DNA of 64,000 nt from Anaerosacchariphilus polymeriproducens (GTDB taxonomy: Bacteria > Bacillota > Clostridia > Lachnospirales > Lachnospiraceae). Each line of letters opens with the position of its first letter. Within the stretch, counting starts at the first letter, position 1. The notes under the pieces are model-generated. The model ran no database searches. It saw nothing but the letters and a program-made list of their open reading frames with translations, and was not told the origin of the DNA. Location: NCBI RefSeq assembly GCF_003363435.1, contig NZ_QRCT01000012.1, forward strand, positions 1 through 64,000, given 5' to 3'. The position numbers were made by a program, and so were the translations under genes. This document shows, piece after piece, positions 34,290 through 43,839 of this stretch.

Positions 34290-35087
34290 GTGAAGAATCA
34301 AGACCGAGAAAAGAATAGAGAAATTTGCAGAGAAAGAATACGCAAACTAATTTTAGTAATAGCTTTGGCAGTTTTTTTAATCTCTGCTTACAAATTATAT
34401 TCCATTTTTTCTGAATATCAGAAAGCAGTGGATGAATATGACAACTTACGTGATGAAGTAGTTATGGAACAGACTTCTGATGTTGAAGACAGAAAAGACA
34501 GGCAGACAGATACCTATAAAAAAATAGTGGATTTTGATAAGTTAAAAAAGATGAATGACAATATAAAAGGGTGGATTGAGTTTGAATTGATTCCAATTAG
34601 TTACCCAATAATGCAGGGCACTGATAACGACTATTATCTGCATCATACATACAGAAACACAGAAAATACATCCGGAAGCATTTTCTTGGATTATCAAAAT
34701 AAAGAGTTATTCAAAGCTCAAAATACTTTTATTTATGGTCATAATATGAAAAATGGTACGATGTTCGGGAAATTGAAACAGTATGAACGGAAAGAGTTTT
34801 ATGACAAAAATCAATATATTTGGATCTATACTCCAACAGCAAATTATCGATATCGCATTTTTTCCTGCTATATTGTTCGGTCAGATGGTGACAGTTATCA
34901 AACAGATTATAAGGATAAGAAAGAATATGAAAATTATCTTAAGATGATTCAAAATTACAGTAGTTATGATACTGGAATAAATTTGAGTACGGATGATTCC
35001 ATAATTTCATTATCCACTTGTACCGCAAATCCGGATAACCGGTTTTTGGTACACGCAGTCAGAGTAGAAACTTATGAAGAAAAATAA
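34290..35087 (+). CDS. srtB: Class B sortase
   Basis: About 265 residues. A charged N-terminus, one signal-anchor helix (about 18-38: LILVIALAVFLISAYKLY), a linker, and the sortase barrel. The catalytic histidine is in IYGHNMKNGTMFG, the cysteine in SLSTCTANPD and the arginine in NRFLVHAVR. The insert and length fit class B. The start is GTG 34290, six bases after GGGGAGGGA; the frame is open upstream through the terminator hairpin, which argues against the longer form. No sorting-signal substrate was seen in the window. Confidence 0.92.
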   Translation: MKNQDREKNREICRERIRKLILVIALAVFLISAYKLYSIFSEYQKAVDEYDNLRDEVVMEQTSDVEDRKDRQTDTYKKIVDFDKLKKMNDNIKGWIEFELIPISYPIMQGTDNDYYLHHTYRNTENTSGSIFLDYQNKELFKAQNTFIYGHNMKNGTMFGKLKQYERKEFYDKNQYIWIYTPTANYRYRIFSCYIVRSDGDSYQTDYKDKKEYENYLKMIQNYSSYDTGINLSTDDSIISLSTCTANPDNRFLVHAVRVETYEEK

Positions 35088-35111
35088 GTAATTCGAAAGG
35101 AATGAGTGTTT

Positions 35112-35831
35112 ATGGAGCAAATAAGATGTTTACAGGAAATCATTACAAACAGTGATAATATCGTTTTTTTTGGAGGTGCAGGTGTATCGACAGAAAGCGG
35201 ACTTCCTGATTTTAGAAGTGTTGACGGTCTATATCATCAGGAATATGATGAACCTCCGGAAACAATTTTAAGTCATACTTATTTTATGAGAAAACCAGAA
35301 GAATTTTATCGGTTTTATAAGAAAAAAATGTTATATTTAGATGCAAAACCGAATGCAGCTCATCTAAAATTGGCTGAAATGGAGCGTTCCGGGAAATTAA
35401 AAGCGGTAATCACGCAGAATATAGACGGACTTCACCAACTGGCTGGAAGTCAGGAGGTATTGGAGCTGCATGGCTCTGTGCATAGAAACTATTGTCTAAA
35501 ATGTCGTAAACAATATAATGCAGAGGATATTATTAATTTTCAGGGGGTTCCTGTCTGCAGTTGCGGAGGAATAATTAAACCTGATGTTGTATTATATGAG
35601 GAAGGTCTGAATGAAGAAACATTAAAAAGAGCAATCTACTATCTTCAGAAAGCAGACGCTGTTATTATTGGGGGAACTTCATTGGCGGTATATCCGGCAG
35701 CAGGTCTTATTCAATATTATAGTGGGAATAAACTTATATTAATCAACAAATCGACAACACCAATGGATCATGAAGCAGATTTATTAGTGCAAGGTAATAT
35801 AGGAGAAATTTTAAAGCAGATTAGAATATAA
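35112..35831 (+). CDS. cobB: Sir2-family NAD-dependent protein deacylase
   Basis: About 239 residues: NAD site GGAGVSTESGLPDFRS, TQNIDGLHQLAGS, catalytic histidine in LELHGSVHRNYC, and zinc cysteines CLKC and CSCGG, then IIGGTSLAVYPAAG. ATG 35112 is chosen; GTG 35106 is possible. It removes acyl groups from lysines using NAD+. It lies 24 bases after the sortase stop and probably shares its transcript, though the functions are unrelated. Confidence 0.93.
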   Translation: MEQIRCLQEIITNSDNIVFFGGAGVSTESGLPDFRSVDGLYHQEYDEPPETILSHTYFMRKPEEFYRFYKKKMLYLDAKPNAAHLKLAEMERSGKLKAVITQNIDGLHQLAGSQEVLELHGSVHRNYCLKCRKQYNAEDIINFQGVPVCSCGGIIKPDVVLYEEGLNEETLKRAIYYLQKADAVIIGGTSLAVYPAAGLIQYYSGNKLILINKSTTPMDHEADLLVQGNIGEILKQIRI

Positions 35832-35852
35832 AAAGAAGGAGTAAGAAGTCTA

Positions 35853-36041
35853 ATGGAATATAATGTTGGTGATATTGTTACATTGAAAAAACCACATCCG
35901 TGTAAAAGTTATGATTGGGAAATTATGAGGGTAGGTGCAGACTTTCGTTTAAAATGTATGGGTTGTGGACATCAGATCATGATTTCAAGGAAATTAGTAG
36001 AGAAAAATACGAAAAAAATACGTAAAAAGCTTGATAACTAA
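35853..36041 (+). CDS. DUF951 family protein
   Basis: A 62-residue conserved small protein with VGDIVTLKKPHPCKSYDWEI and LKCMGCGHQIMI, a CxxC knuckle likely binding zinc. DUF951 genes commonly sit just before rpsF in Firmicutes, as here. Function unknown; association with translation or DNA is inferred from synteny. GAAGGAG precedes the ATG. Confidence 0.9.
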   Translation: MEYNVGDIVTLKKPHPCKSYDWEIMRVGADFRLKCMGCGHQIMISRKLVEKNTKKIRKKLDN

Positions 36042-36076
36042 GTAAAATTATGGTATCATTTTAACTTGTGATATAT

Positions 36077-36110
36077 TATAATTCCTTGTTCCCTAACTAA
36101 GAGTAGGGGG
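36077..36110 (+). promoter_or_regulatory. Promoter -10 and leader hairpin of the rpsF operon
   Basis: TATAAT at 36077-36082 is followed by CCCTA (36091-36095)/TAGGG (36104-36108) in the short leader before rpsF. Ribosomal S6:S18 binds such leaders in other bacteria; whether this one is that motif I cannot say. Confidence 0.35.
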
Positions 36111-36138
36111 CCAGAGACCAAAAGGAGGTACGATTAGC

Positions 36139-36426
36139 ATGAACAAATATGAATTAGCACTTGTTGTTAATGCAAAGATCGAAGATGAAGCAAGAGTAGC
36201 GACCGTAGAAAAAGTGAAAGAATATATTTCTCGTTTCGGTGGTACAGTTACGAATGTTGATGAATGGGGTAAGAAAAGATTAGCTTACGAAATTCAGAAA
36301 ATGAAAGAAGGTTTTTACTATTTCATTCAATTCGATTCAAATCCTGGTTGTCCAAGCGAAGTTGAAAAAAATATTCGTATTATGGAAAATGTAATCAGAT
36401 ATTTATGCATCAGACAAGAAGCATAG
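36139..36426 (+). CDS. rpsF: 30S ribosomal protein S6
   Basis: A 95-residue S6: YELALVVNAKIEDEARVATV at the N-terminus and the RNA-binding VDEWGKKRLAYEIQKMKEG segment. Length and motifs match the family. It opens the rpsF-ssb-rpsR operon. A strong AAAGGAGG ribosome site precedes ATG 36139. Confidence 0.97.
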   Translation: MNKYELALVVNAKIEDEARVATVEKVKEYISRFGGTVTNVDEWGKKRLAYEIQKMKEGFYYFIQFDSNPGCPSEVEKNIRIMENVIRYLCIRQEA

Positions 36427-36448
36427 AGATAAGAAAAGAGGAGATCCG

Positions 36449-36883
36449 ATGAATAAAGTAATTCTGATGGGACGTTTAACACGTGATCCGGAAGTAAGAT
36501 ATTCTCAAGGTGATAATGCAATGGCTATTGCAAGGTATACACTTGCTGTAGATAGACGGTTTAAAAGAGATGGAGATGCAACCGCTGATTTTATTGGATG
36601 TGTAGCATTTGGTAAACAAGGTGAGTTTGCAGAGAAATATTTTCGTCAAGGCACAAAGATTGCTGTAACAGGACGAATTCAGACGGGCAGTTACACCAAC
36701 AAAGATGGTCAGAAAGTATATACGACCGATGTTGTTGTTGAAGAACAAGAATTTGCTGAAAGCAAAGCAGCTGCCAGTGAAGGCGGATACCAGCAGGCAT
36801 CCAGACCCGCTCCTAGTGAAGCGGCAGGAGATGGCTTTATGAATATTCCAGATGGAATTGACGAAGAATTACCATTTAACTAA
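36449..36883 (+). CDS. ssb: Single-stranded DNA-binding protein
   Basis: A 144-residue SSB: MNKVILMGRLTRDPEVRYSQ, GCVAFGKQGEFAEKYFRQGT, an OB-fold up to about 105, then a linker and the acidic tip DEELPFN that recruits replication partners. It lies between rpsF and rpsR, the usual Firmicutes order. GAGGAG precedes the ATG. Confidence 0.97.
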   Translation: MNKVILMGRLTRDPEVRYSQGDNAMAIARYTLAVDRRFKRDGDATADFIGCVAFGKQGEFAEKYFRQGTKIAVTGRIQTGSYTNKDGQKVYTTDVVVEEQEFAESKAAASEGGYQQASRPAPSEAAGDGFMNIPDGIDEELPFN

Positions 36884-36910
36884 GAAAAATTAGGATTAGG
36901 AGGTAACATC

Positions 36911-37171
36911 ATGGCATATAATAGAAATGATAGAGGTGATTCTCCAATGAAAAGAAGAGGCGGACGTAGAAGAAAAAAAGTTTGCGTTTTCTGTGGAAAA
37001 GATAGTTCTATTGAATATAAAGATGTAAATAAATTAAAAAGATATGTATCAGAAAGAGGGAAAATTCTTCCTAGAAGAATCACAGGTAACTGTGCGAAAC
37101 ATCAAAGAGCTCTTACTGTTGCAATTAAAAGAGCAAGACATATTGCTTTAATGCCATACGTAATGGATTAA
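36911..37171 (+). CDS. rpsR: 30S ribosomal protein S18
   Basis: An 86-residue S18 with a Lys/Arg-rich N-terminus, the zinc-type CVFCGK motif, [19 protein letters not shown], and the end [12 protein letters not shown]. The [20 protein letters not shown]-like basic start is normal. AGGAGG precedes the ATG. Confidence 0.97.
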   Translation: MAYNRNDRGDSPMKRRGGRRRKKVCVFCGKDSSIEYKDVNKLKRYVSERGKILPRRITGNCAKHQRALTVAIKRARHIALMPYVMD

Positions 37172-37195
37172 ATTTAATATTTATTGAATTATTTA

Positions 37196-37227
37196 CCGTC
37201 ATACCAGTGTTCTGGCATGGCGGTTTG
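37196..37227 (+). terminator. Terminator of the rpsF-ssb-rpsR operon
   Basis: CCGTCATACCAG (37196-37207) pairs with CTGGCATGGCGG (37212-37223) with two wobble/mismatch positions, followed by TTTGTTATT. The rest of the gap to gdpP holds an extended -10 (TGGTATAAT, 37405-37413) and a 20-codon ORF from ATG 37355 preceded by GAGGAGA, which I do not call as a gene. Confidence 0.75.
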
Positions 37228-37463
37228 TTATTATACTCAAAAATGCTCTTTAATCACTGTAAAATAAGTTTTGAATTTATATAAAAATTTGCGAGGGAGT
37301 ACAAAAAATGATATTATATAAATAATTAGACAATGCTATTTAGAGGAGATATGAATGAAGGAACTAATCAATCGCAGAAAAACCTTTTCTATACTACATA
37401 AAAATGGTATAATATAATTGTTTGCGTATAATGATTTACTAATCCAAGGGGAAATTACAAGTG

Positions 37464-39503
37464 ATGAATAAAAAAATCAAGTTAAAAGGTCAGTTAAAAG
37501 TATATATGCGTTGGCCATTGTTGCTGACAGCTTTATTAATTGCAATGAACATTTGGATTTATGCTATTGATATAAATGCAGGAATTCTTATGTCTCTTTT
37601 TGTTGTAATCTATGTGTTAGTTGTATTATTATTATATATTCAAAATAAGCCGACGATAATGAACGAACTTATTAACTTTGCAACACAATATGGTCAGGTA
37701 CAAAAGCAATTATTGGCTGATTTGGACATTCCGTATGCTCTTTTAGATAACAAAGGAAAATTTTTATGGATGAACCATAGCTTTGCTAAAACAGTTAAAA
37801 AAGAAAAAAATTATTATAAATCTATTACAGCAATTTTTCCGAGCATTACTCAAGATGTATTGAAAAAAGAAGAACCAGTTCATTTTAAGTTCGGAGACAA
37901 TTACTATCGTTTAAATATTACAAAGATTGCTGTTGATTTTGTGACTCAGAATACGGATTTGATAGAAACAGATATGAATGAAGATTATATAACAGCTGTG
38001 TATCTTTTCGATGAAACAGAACTTAACCATTGTATAAAAGAAAATCAAGATCAGAAGTTAGTTACGGCGCTTGTTTATCTGGATAATTATGAAGAAGCTT
38101 TAGAATCGGTTGAAGAAGTGAGACGTTCTTTATTAATAGCTTTAATTGAACGTAAAATAAGTAAATATTTTGTTAGTGTAGACGGACTTGTACGTAAAAT
38201 CGAAAAAGATAAATTTTTTGTGGTTATTAAACAAAAGTATTTAGATACATTAGAAAAAGATAAATTTAGTATTTTGGAAGAAGTAAAAACGGTCAATATT
38301 GGAAACGAGATGGCGGTTACTTTAAGTATTGGAGTAGGTGTAAGCGGTGGAACTTATATCCAGAATTATGAATACTCTCGAATGGCAATTGATTTAGCAT
38401 TAGGCAGAGGCGGGGACCAAGTCGTTATTAAGAATAATGAAAATATTTCATATTATGGAGGTAAGTCAAAACAGGTAGAGAAGAGCACTCGCGTAAAAGC
38501 AAGAGTAAAAGCCCATGCACTTCGTGAAATCATGGGAACAAAAGATAAAATTGTAGTTATGGGACATAGTATTGGAGATGTGGATTCCTTTGGAGCTTCC
38601 ATTGGAGTTTATAGAGCAGCCGAAGAACTCGATAAAAAAGCATATATTGTGATCAACGAAGTAACCACTTCGGTGAGACCTTTGATGAATTGTTTTATTA
38701 ATAATAAAGACTATAATGAGGAAATGTTTATCAACAGTAATGAGGCGATGGATATTGTAGATAACAATACCGTAGTAGTTGTGGTTGATGTGAACAGACC
38801 TAATTTTACGGAATGTAAAGAAATACTCACAAAATGTAAATCATTAGTTGTATTAGATCATCATAGACAGAGCAGTGAGACGATAGAGAATGCTACATTA
38901 TCCTATATAGAGCCTTATGCCTCCTCTACTTGCGAAATGGTAGCTGAGGTACTTCAATATTTTTCCGAGAATATGAAACTCAGACAGGTAGAGGCAGATT
39001 GTCTTTATGCGGGAATTATGATTGATACGAATAATTTCATGACAAAAACAGGCGTCCGTACATTTGAAGCTGCAGCTTATTTAAGACGAAGTGGTGCGGA
39101 TGTTACAAGGGTTAGAAAGATGTTCAGAAATGATATTACGGCCTATAAAGCAAGAGCAGAAGCGGTCCGAAGAGCTGAGATCTATAGGGATTCATTTGCT
39201 ATCAGCATATGTCCAAGTGATGGGATTGAAAGTCCGACAATTGTTGGGGCACAGACAGCCAATGAATTGTTAAATATAATAGGGATACAAGCTTCGATTG
39301 TTTTTACCAATTATAATGGAGTTATTTATATTAGCGCAAGGTCAATTGATGAAGTGAATGTTCAATTAATCATGGAACGTATAGGTGGCGGCGGTCATAT
39401 GACGATAGCAGGAGCACAGCTGTCAGGCTATACAATAGAAGATGCTGTTAACACTGTGAAGGATACGATAGACGACATGATGGAAGAAGGAGAGATAAAA
39501 TGA
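37464..39503 (+). CDS. gdpP: Cyclic-di-AMP phosphodiesterase GdpP
   Basis: About 679 residues. Two N-terminal helices (about 15-58), a PAS domain (about 80-160), a degenerate GGDEF domain (about 170-310), the DHH domain with [17 protein letters not shown] and [11 protein letters not shown], and DHHA1 ending in [13 protein letters not shown]. The family hydrolyses c-di-AMP, controlling potassium and osmotic homeostasis and wall stress. ATG 37464 (GTG 37461 is the alternative) follows AAGGGGA. It overlaps rplI by four bases (ATGA), the conserved gdpP-rplI-dnaB arrangement. Confidence 0.95.
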   Translation: MNKKIKLKGQLKVYMRWPLLLTALLIAMNIWIYAIDINAGILMSLFVVIYVLVVLLLYIQNKPTIMNELINFATQYGQVQKQLLADLDIPYALLDNKGKFLWMNHSFAKTVKKEKNYYKSITAIFPSITQDVLKKEEPVHFKFGDNYYRLNITKIAVDFVTQNTDLIETDMNEDYITAVYLFDETELNHCIKENQDQKLVTALVYLDNYEEALESVEEVRRSLLIALIERKISKYFVSVDGLVRKIEKDKFFVVIKQKYLDTLEKDKFSILEEVKTVNIGNEMAVTLSIGVGVSGGTYIQNYEYSRMAIDLALGRGGDQVVIKNNENISYYGGKSKQVEKSTRVKARVKAHALREIMGTKDKIVVMGHSIGDVDSFGASIGVYRAAEELDKKAYIVINEVTTSVRPLMNCFINNKDYNEEMFINSNEAMDIVDNNTVVVVVDVNRPNFTECKEILTKCKSLVVLDHHRQSSETIENATLSYIEPYASSTCEMVAEVLQYFSENMKLRQVEADCLYAGIMIDTNNFMTKTGVRTFEAAAYLRRSGADVTRVRKMFRNDITAYKARAEAVRRAEIYRDSFAISICPSDGIESPTIVGAQTANELLNIIGIQASIVFTNYNGVIYISARSIDEVNVQLIMERIGGGGHMTIAGAQLSGYTIEDAVNTVKDTIDDMMEEGEIK

Positions 39504-39946
39504 AAGTAATTTTAATTGAAGATGTTAAATCTCTTGGTAAAAAAGGAGAATTAGTAAATGTTAATGATGGATATGCCAGAAATATGTTGTTTCCTAAAAA
39601 GTTAGCGATAGAGGCAACGTCAAAAAATTTAAATGATTTAAAATTACAAAAAGCAAATGAAGAAAAATTAGCTGCAGAACATTTGGCAGCTGCACAGGAA
39701 ATCGCAAAAAAAGTTGAAGAAATAACAGTAGTATTATCCATAAAGACCGGAGAAGGTGGAAAGACATTTGGCTCTATTGCATCTAAAGAAATTGCAAAAG
39801 CAGTAAAAGATCAATTTAAGATGGATATTGACAAAAAGAAGCTGCAGTTGTCTGACACAATTAAAACATTGGGAATGCACCAAGTAACTGTTAAAATACA
39901 TCCAAAGGTTTCAGCTGTCTTAAAAGTTAAAGTTATTGAAGAATAG
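39500..39946 (+). CDS. rplI: 50S ribosomal protein L9
   Basis: A 148-residue L9: [34 protein letters not shown], a long connecting helix, and the C-terminal domain [18 protein letters not shown] ending in [15 protein letters not shown]. It starts inside the last codons of gdpP. Confidence 0.97.
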   Translation: MKVILIEDVKSLGKKGELVNVNDGYARNMLFPKKLAIEATSKNLNDLKLQKANEEKLAAEHLAAAQEIAKKVEEITVVLSIKTGEGGKTFGSIASKEIAKAVKDQFKMDIDKKKLQLSDTIKTLGMHQVTVKIHPKVSAVLKVKVIEE

Positions 39947-39957
39947 GAGGAACCTAT

Positions 39958-41286
39958 ATGGAGGAAAATCTGATAAAACGTATACTACCGCATAGTATAG
40001 AGGCGGAGCAAGCGGTGATAGGTTCTATGATTATGGATAGAGAGGCAATTGTTATTGCCTCTGAAATCATTTTTAGAGATGATTTTTATCAGCAGCAGTA
40101 TGGAGTATTATTCGAATCAATGGTAGAACTTTATAATGAGGGGAAACCGGTAGATTTAATAACGTTACAAAACCGGTTGAAGGAAAAAGATGTGCCTCCG
40201 GAAATCAGCAGTCTTGAATATGTTGGAGATTTGGTAACGAATGTGCCTACTTCTGCGAATATAAAGTATTATGCTAATATAGTAAGCGAAAAGGCAATGC
40301 TTCGTAGATTAATAAGAACAACGGAAGAGATTGCAAATCGTTGTTATCTGGATAAAGATCAGTTAGAAGTGATTTTGGATCAAACGGAAAAAGATGTATT
40401 TCATTTATTACAACGAAGAAGTACTGGAGATTATGTGCCAATTAAAGAAGTAGTTATTAATGCGTTAGAAAAGATTGAAAAGGCGTCAAAAACAAAAGGT
40501 ACAGTAACCGGAATCCCAACAGGGTTTGTAGATTTGGATTACAAAATGTCCGGGCTGCAGCGTTCAGATTTGATTTTGGTTGCAGCGAGACCATCCATGG
40601 GAAAAACTGCGTTTGTATTAAATATTGCTCAGCATGTGGCTTTTCGTGCAAACCAGACTACGGCAATATTCAGCTTGGAAATGTCAAAGGAGCAATTAGT
40701 GAATCGTTTGTTTGCTTTAGAATCAAAAGTAGATTCACAATTGCTTCGAACCGGAAATTTAGGAGATTCTGATTGGGAAAAGCTGATTGAAGGAGCAGGT
40801 ATCATTGGAAGGTCACAATTAATAATTGATGATACACCAGGAATCTCTATATCTGAGTTAAGGTCAAAATGCAGAAAGTATAAACTTGAACATCAATTAG
40901 ACTTAGTAATCATTGATTATTTGCAGCTAATGTCTGGAAGCGGAAGAAGTGAGTCACGTCAACAGGAGATTTCAGATATTTCCCGTTCGTTAAAAGCATT
41001 AGCCAGAGAATTAAGTGTTCCGGTCATAGCGTTATCCCAGTTAAGCCGTGCAGTGGAACAAAGACCGGATCATCGTCCAATGTTGTCAGATTTACGTGAA
41101 TCTGGAGCTATCGAGCAAGATGCCGATGTAGTTATGTTTCTGTATAGAGATGACTATTATAATAAAGACTCTGAGAATAAAAATATAGCAGAAGTAATAA
41201 TAGCAAAACAAAGAAATGGTCCTATTGGGACTGTAAATTTAGTATGGTTACCAAATTATACAAAATTTGCAAATATGGAAAAATAG
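39958..41286 (+). CDS. dnaB: Replicative DNA helicase
   Basis: A 442-residue DnaB/DnaC-type helicase. The N-terminal domain (HSIEAEQAVIGSMI) is followed by the RecA-like domain: TGFVDLDYKMSGLQRSDLI, Walker A ARPSMGKTA, Walker B LVIIDYLQLM, and the arginine-finger region LSQLSRAVEQRPDHRP. It unwinds DNA at the replication fork. It follows rplI by 11 bases with AGGAGG upstream. Confidence 0.97.
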   Translation: MEENLIKRILPHSIEAEQAVIGSMIMDREAIVIASEIIFRDDFYQQQYGVLFESMVELYNEGKPVDLITLQNRLKEKDVPPEISSLEYVGDLVTNVPTSANIKYYANIVSEKAMLRRLIRTTEEIANRCYLDKDQLEVILDQTEKDVFHLLQRRSTGDYVPIKEVVINALEKIEKASKTKGTVTGIPTGFVDLDYKMSGLQRSDLILVAARPSMGKTAFVLNIAQHVAFRANQTTAIFSLEMSKEQLVNRLFALESKVDSQLLRTGNLGDSDWEKLIEGAGIIGRSQLIIDDTPGISISELRSKCRKYKLEHQLDLVIIDYLQLMSGSGRSESRQQEISDISRSLKALARELSVPVIALSQLSRAVEQRPDHRPMLSDLRESGAIEQDADVVMFLYRDDYYNKDSENKNIAEVIIAKQRNGPIGTVNLVWLPNYTKFANMEK

Positions 41287-41291
41287 AAACT

Positions 41292-41334
41292 AAAAGCAGA
41301 TGCTGTAAGTATGAGTCAGCGCCTGCTTTTTTTT
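41292..41334 (+). terminator. Terminator after dnaB
   Basis: AAAAGCAG (41292-41299) pairs with CTGCTTTT (41323-41330), with inner GCTG/CAGC, and a T-run follows. Confidence 0.92.
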
Positions 41335-41359
41335 GTCTCAAACCCACGATGACTAATGG

Positions 41360-41387
41360 TTGAAGCACGTATGCTCTATGATATAAT
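41360..41387 (+). promoter_or_regulatory. Promoter of the MerR-like gene
   Basis: TTGAAG (41360-41365), 16 bases, TATAAT (41382-41387), about 50 bases before the ATG. Confidence 0.65.
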
Positions 41388-41437
41388 ATATACAATGAGA
41401 GTTAAATAGATTCCGAAAAAATATAAGGAGGAGCGAT

Positions 41438-42037
41438 ATGACAAAGGTACGTTATATGATTTCAGACGCAGCTAAGTTAGTAGATGTTGAAGCTCATGTA
41501 CTACGTTACTGGGAAGAAGAATTAGAATTGGATATCCTTAGAAATGAAATGGGACACCGTTATTATACAGAAGAAAATATAAGGCAGTTTAAAAAGATAA
41601 AAGAATTAAAGGAGCAGGGTTTTCAATTAAAAGCGATAAAAATGCTTATTATAGAAAATGATTTATCAGTTCCGATGGAGAGTAAAAAAATGAAAAATAG
41701 CCCTAATGTAACAGCTGCTCAAAGTGACAAAATGAAACAATTTCAAGCTATGATGAATAGCATGATCGCAAAAGCTTTATTAGAGAATAGTGAACAATTG
41801 AGTAAAGAAGTTGGACAACATGTAAGCAGTCAGGTAATTAAAGAGATGGATTATTTGTTGAGGCTTCAGGATGAACAGGACGAAAAAAGATTTCAGAAAA
41901 TTAACGAAGCGTTACATAGTAAAAAAGGTGAACAAGTAAAAAAAGAGGTTAAAAATTCTGTAGATGATGGAAAGAAAAAGAAAAAGTTTGGATTTCTTAG
42001 AAAAGAAGGTAAAGTTAAATCTGAGGCTATTTCATAA
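41438..42037 (+). CDS. MerR-type helix-turn-helix protein
   Basis: A 199-residue protein with a MerR-like winged helix at the N-terminus (MISDAAKLVDVEAHVLRYWE, MGHRYYTEENIRQFKKIKEL, then LKAIKML). A charged, probably coiled-coil region (about 95-160) and a very basic lysine-rich tail follow. This layout recalls RacA- and DUF3967-like chromosome-associated proteins rather than metal-sensing MerR regulators, since no effector cysteines are present. AAGGAGGAG precedes the ATG. The gene is monocistronic, between a promoter at 41360 and a terminator at 42053. Confidence 0.8.
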   Translation: MTKVRYMISDAAKLVDVEAHVLRYWEEELELDILRNEMGHRYYTEENIRQFKKIKELKEQGFQLKAIKMLIIENDLSVPMESKKMKNSPNVTAAQSDKMKQFQAMMNSMIAKALLENSEQLSKEVGQHVSSQVIKEMDYLLRLQDEQDEKRFQKINEALHSKKGEQVKKEVKNSVDDGKKKKKFGFLRKEGKVKSEAIS

Positions 42038-42052
42038 TCAATTAGCCATTTA

Positions 42053-42089
42053 AAAGAGCTGTTACAAGAAGATGCAACAGCTCTTTATC
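42053..42089. terminator. Terminator between the MerR-like and ferredoxin genes
   Basis: AAAGAGCTGTT (42053-42063) pairs perfectly with AACAGCTCTTT (42076-42086). It lies between convergent genes and can serve both. Confidence 0.88.
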
Positions 42090-42095
42090 TTTAAA

Positions 42096-42266
42096 TTATT
42101 CAGCAGAAATTGCACCAGTTGGGCAACATCCTGCACATGAACCACAGTCGATGCATGTGTTAGCGTCAATTACATATTGTCCATCGCCGGCAGCAATTGC
42201 TCCTACTGGACATTCTCCTTCACATGATCCACAGCTTACGCAAGCGTCAGAAATTACATATGCCAT
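42096..42266 (-). CDS. 2[4Fe-4S] ferredoxin
   Basis: A 56-residue ferredoxin below common ORF size cut-offs. The protein starts MAYVISDACVSCGSCEGECP, and the second half has CIDCGSCAGCCPTGAI. Both CxxCxxCxxxCP cluster motifs are complete. It is a typical clostridial low-potential electron carrier. GGAGGATAAATTT precedes ATG 42266 on the minus strand. It is divergent from the DUF1858 gene. Confidence 0.95.
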   Translation of the reverse strand: MAYVISDACVSCGSCEGECPVGAIAAGDGQYVIDANTCIDCGSCAGCCPTGAISAE

Positions 42267-42461
42267 AAATTTATCCTCCTTAAAAAATCTTACTATACGT
42301 CTAGCTTATGTAGACTTTATTTTATTTTAATACAAAAGCACTTTTAATACAAGTAAAATATTAGTTTTCGTGCTAATTATTTTCTGAAAAATTGTCAAAA
42401 ATATAAAAGTAAAAATATTGTATTTAGTGTTATTAGAGTTAAAATAATTGATTTAGAATGT

Positions 42462-42490
42462 TTGACAAAAACATAAGAGAATGATAATAT
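42462..42490 (+). promoter_or_regulatory. Promoter of the DUF1858 gene
   Basis: TTGACA (42462-42467), 17 bases, TAATAT (42485-42490), about 50 bases before the start codon. Confidence 0.8.
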
Positions 42491-42542
42491 TTCACTTAGA
42501 CGTTAGTTATGCGTTTTAATTCAAAAAAAAGGAGGCTATGTC

Positions 42543-42749
42543 ATGGTACAAGTATCTAAAGATATGTTAATTGGAGAAGTTGTAAGAATGAGTCCGGTAA
42601 TAGCACCGATTCTTATGGAGGCCGGAATGCATTGTTTGGGATGTCCATCTGCTCAAGCAGAATCAATTGAAGATGCAGCAGCAGTTCACGGTATGGATGC
42701 AGATGCGTTAGTTGCGAAAATTAATGAAGGTCTTGCAGCAGCTGAATAA
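42543..42749 (+). CDS. DUF1858 / hybrid-cluster-associated redox disulfide protein
   Basis: A 68-residue protein with [20 protein letters not shown] and the redox pair in [17 protein letters not shown]. The CxxCP motif and length fit DUF1858, a family often near hybrid-cluster proteins and ferredoxins. A redox or iron-sulfur role is likely but untested. AAAGGAGG precedes the ATG. Confidence 0.92.
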   Translation: MVQVSKDMLIGEVVRMSPVIAPILMEAGMHCLGCPSAQAESIEDAAAVHGMDADALVAKINEGLAAAE

Positions 42750-42801
42750 ATACCTGTTAGGGGTGCACAGCGCTGCCTATCTGCGGGTTGTGCATAAATA
42801 A

Positions 42802-42832
42802 AAGACCTACCGAATGCTATTCGATAGGTCTT
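42802..42832. terminator. Terminator between DUF1858 and mecA genes
   Basis: AAGACCTACCGAA (42802-42814) pairs with TTCGATAGGTCTT (42820-42832), one mismatch. It lies between convergent genes. Confidence 0.88.
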
Positions 42833-42852
42833 GTTTCTGATAATCTAATTTT

Positions 42853-43653
42853 TCATAACGTTGCAAGTACTTGAAGAGCATTTTCGTTAATTAATACTTC
42901 AAGATGTTCTTGGAAAAATGCCTCGGTAGCTTTTGTATATTTTTCTTGTTGTGCATATTCTGATAGAATATTACAAATCTTATTAAACTCTTCTGGAGTG
43001 TGTGAATCCTTGTGAAGAACGAGATAATATATTCCTAAATCTCTATTTTTATATAATGTGTTAGTTCCGTCGTAATAAAAATTTAAGACATGAGCCAGTT
43101 TATTAACTTCTTCTAAATGGTTAAATGCATATAGTTTCGTCAAGTTAACAGGAACCAGTATATCTTCAGAAGCCTTTTCTTCCTCTGATGTTACAGAAGT
43201 TTTGGATAATGCTTCTTCAAGAGGAATAAATTCTTGCTGTTTTTTATCAGTCTCTTTCGCTTTTCGCTTTTTCTCATGGATTTTTTGAAATAATCCAAGT
43301 ACATCATCCGCACCTTCAAAATTGAGTGAATCCATCATATCCTCTGTAGTATCAGAGTCATCGTTAGAAGGAGCAAACTTGGAAAAACGAGTATCTAATT
43401 CTTCTGGATATTCCACTTTCGTAATAATAAGTGTGATACAATCTGAGGACAAAGGTATTGCCTCAATCATTAAAGGAATGTCTTCTGCTTCAAAACCAAA
43501 TTCAAAAGCGGCTTGCTGCATCATATCGCGAAAAAGTGTTTTTGCTTTTTCAGTACCATAAGCTAATTCGCTAAGTTTTAATTGACGATTGGCTAAATCT
43601 TCTCTGGTTAGTGTGCAACGTATTTGATTATCATTGACCTTTTCTATCTTCAT
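42853..43653 (-). CDS. mecA: MecA-like ClpC adaptor protein
   Basis: A 266-residue adaptor. The N-terminal domain MKIEKVNDNQIRCTLTREDL and AFEFGFEAEDIPLMIEAIPL is characteristic of MecA/NegD proteins that deliver substrates to ClpCP. An acidic variable linker (about 85-165) precedes the C-terminal ClpC-binding domain (VNLTKLYAFNHLEEVNKLAH ... YYLVLHKD). It probably affects proteolysis of development or competence regulators. Regulation is not evident. Confidence 0.88.
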   Translation of the reverse strand: MKIEKVNDNQIRCTLTREDLANRQLKLSELAYGTEKAKTLFRDMMQQAAFEFGFEAEDIPLMIEAIPLSSDCITLIITKVEYPEELDTRFSKFAPSNDDSDTTEDMMDSLNFEGADDVLGLFQKIHEKKRKAKETDKKQQEFIPLEEALSKTSVTSEEEKASEDILVPVNLTKLYAFNHLEEVNKLAHVLNFYYDGTNTLYKNRDLGIYYLVLHKDSHTPEEFNKICNILSEYAQQEKYTKATEAFFQEHLEVLINENALQVLATL

Positions 43654-43810
43654 ATTATCACATCCTTACTTATCAAGAATAATAGAATACATAACTAGTT
43701 TACACTAGTTTAGATAATTATAAACAAAATTATATGGAATGTAAAGCAAATCCAATGAAAGTTTTTCTAAAGAATTCATAAAAAATTAAAAAATAAAAAG
43801 TCAAAATTTG

Positions 43811-43839
43811 TTGCAAAAAAGAAATAGGTTGTTTATAAT
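43811..43839 (+). promoter_or_regulatory. Promoter in the 470-base gap 43654-44123
   Basis: TTGCAA (43811-43816), 17 bases, TATAAT (43834-43839). The RNA would begin near 43846 and carry a TATGCC/GGCATA hairpin (about 43852-43886), 280 bases before the next ORF. No other gene is seen in this gap. Confidence 0.65.

Noticed and set aside
37351-37414. 16- to 20-codon ORFs with a good ribosome site before gdpP
   Set aside because: Too short to support alone and overlapping the putative -10 region of gdpP; possible leader peptides but not called.
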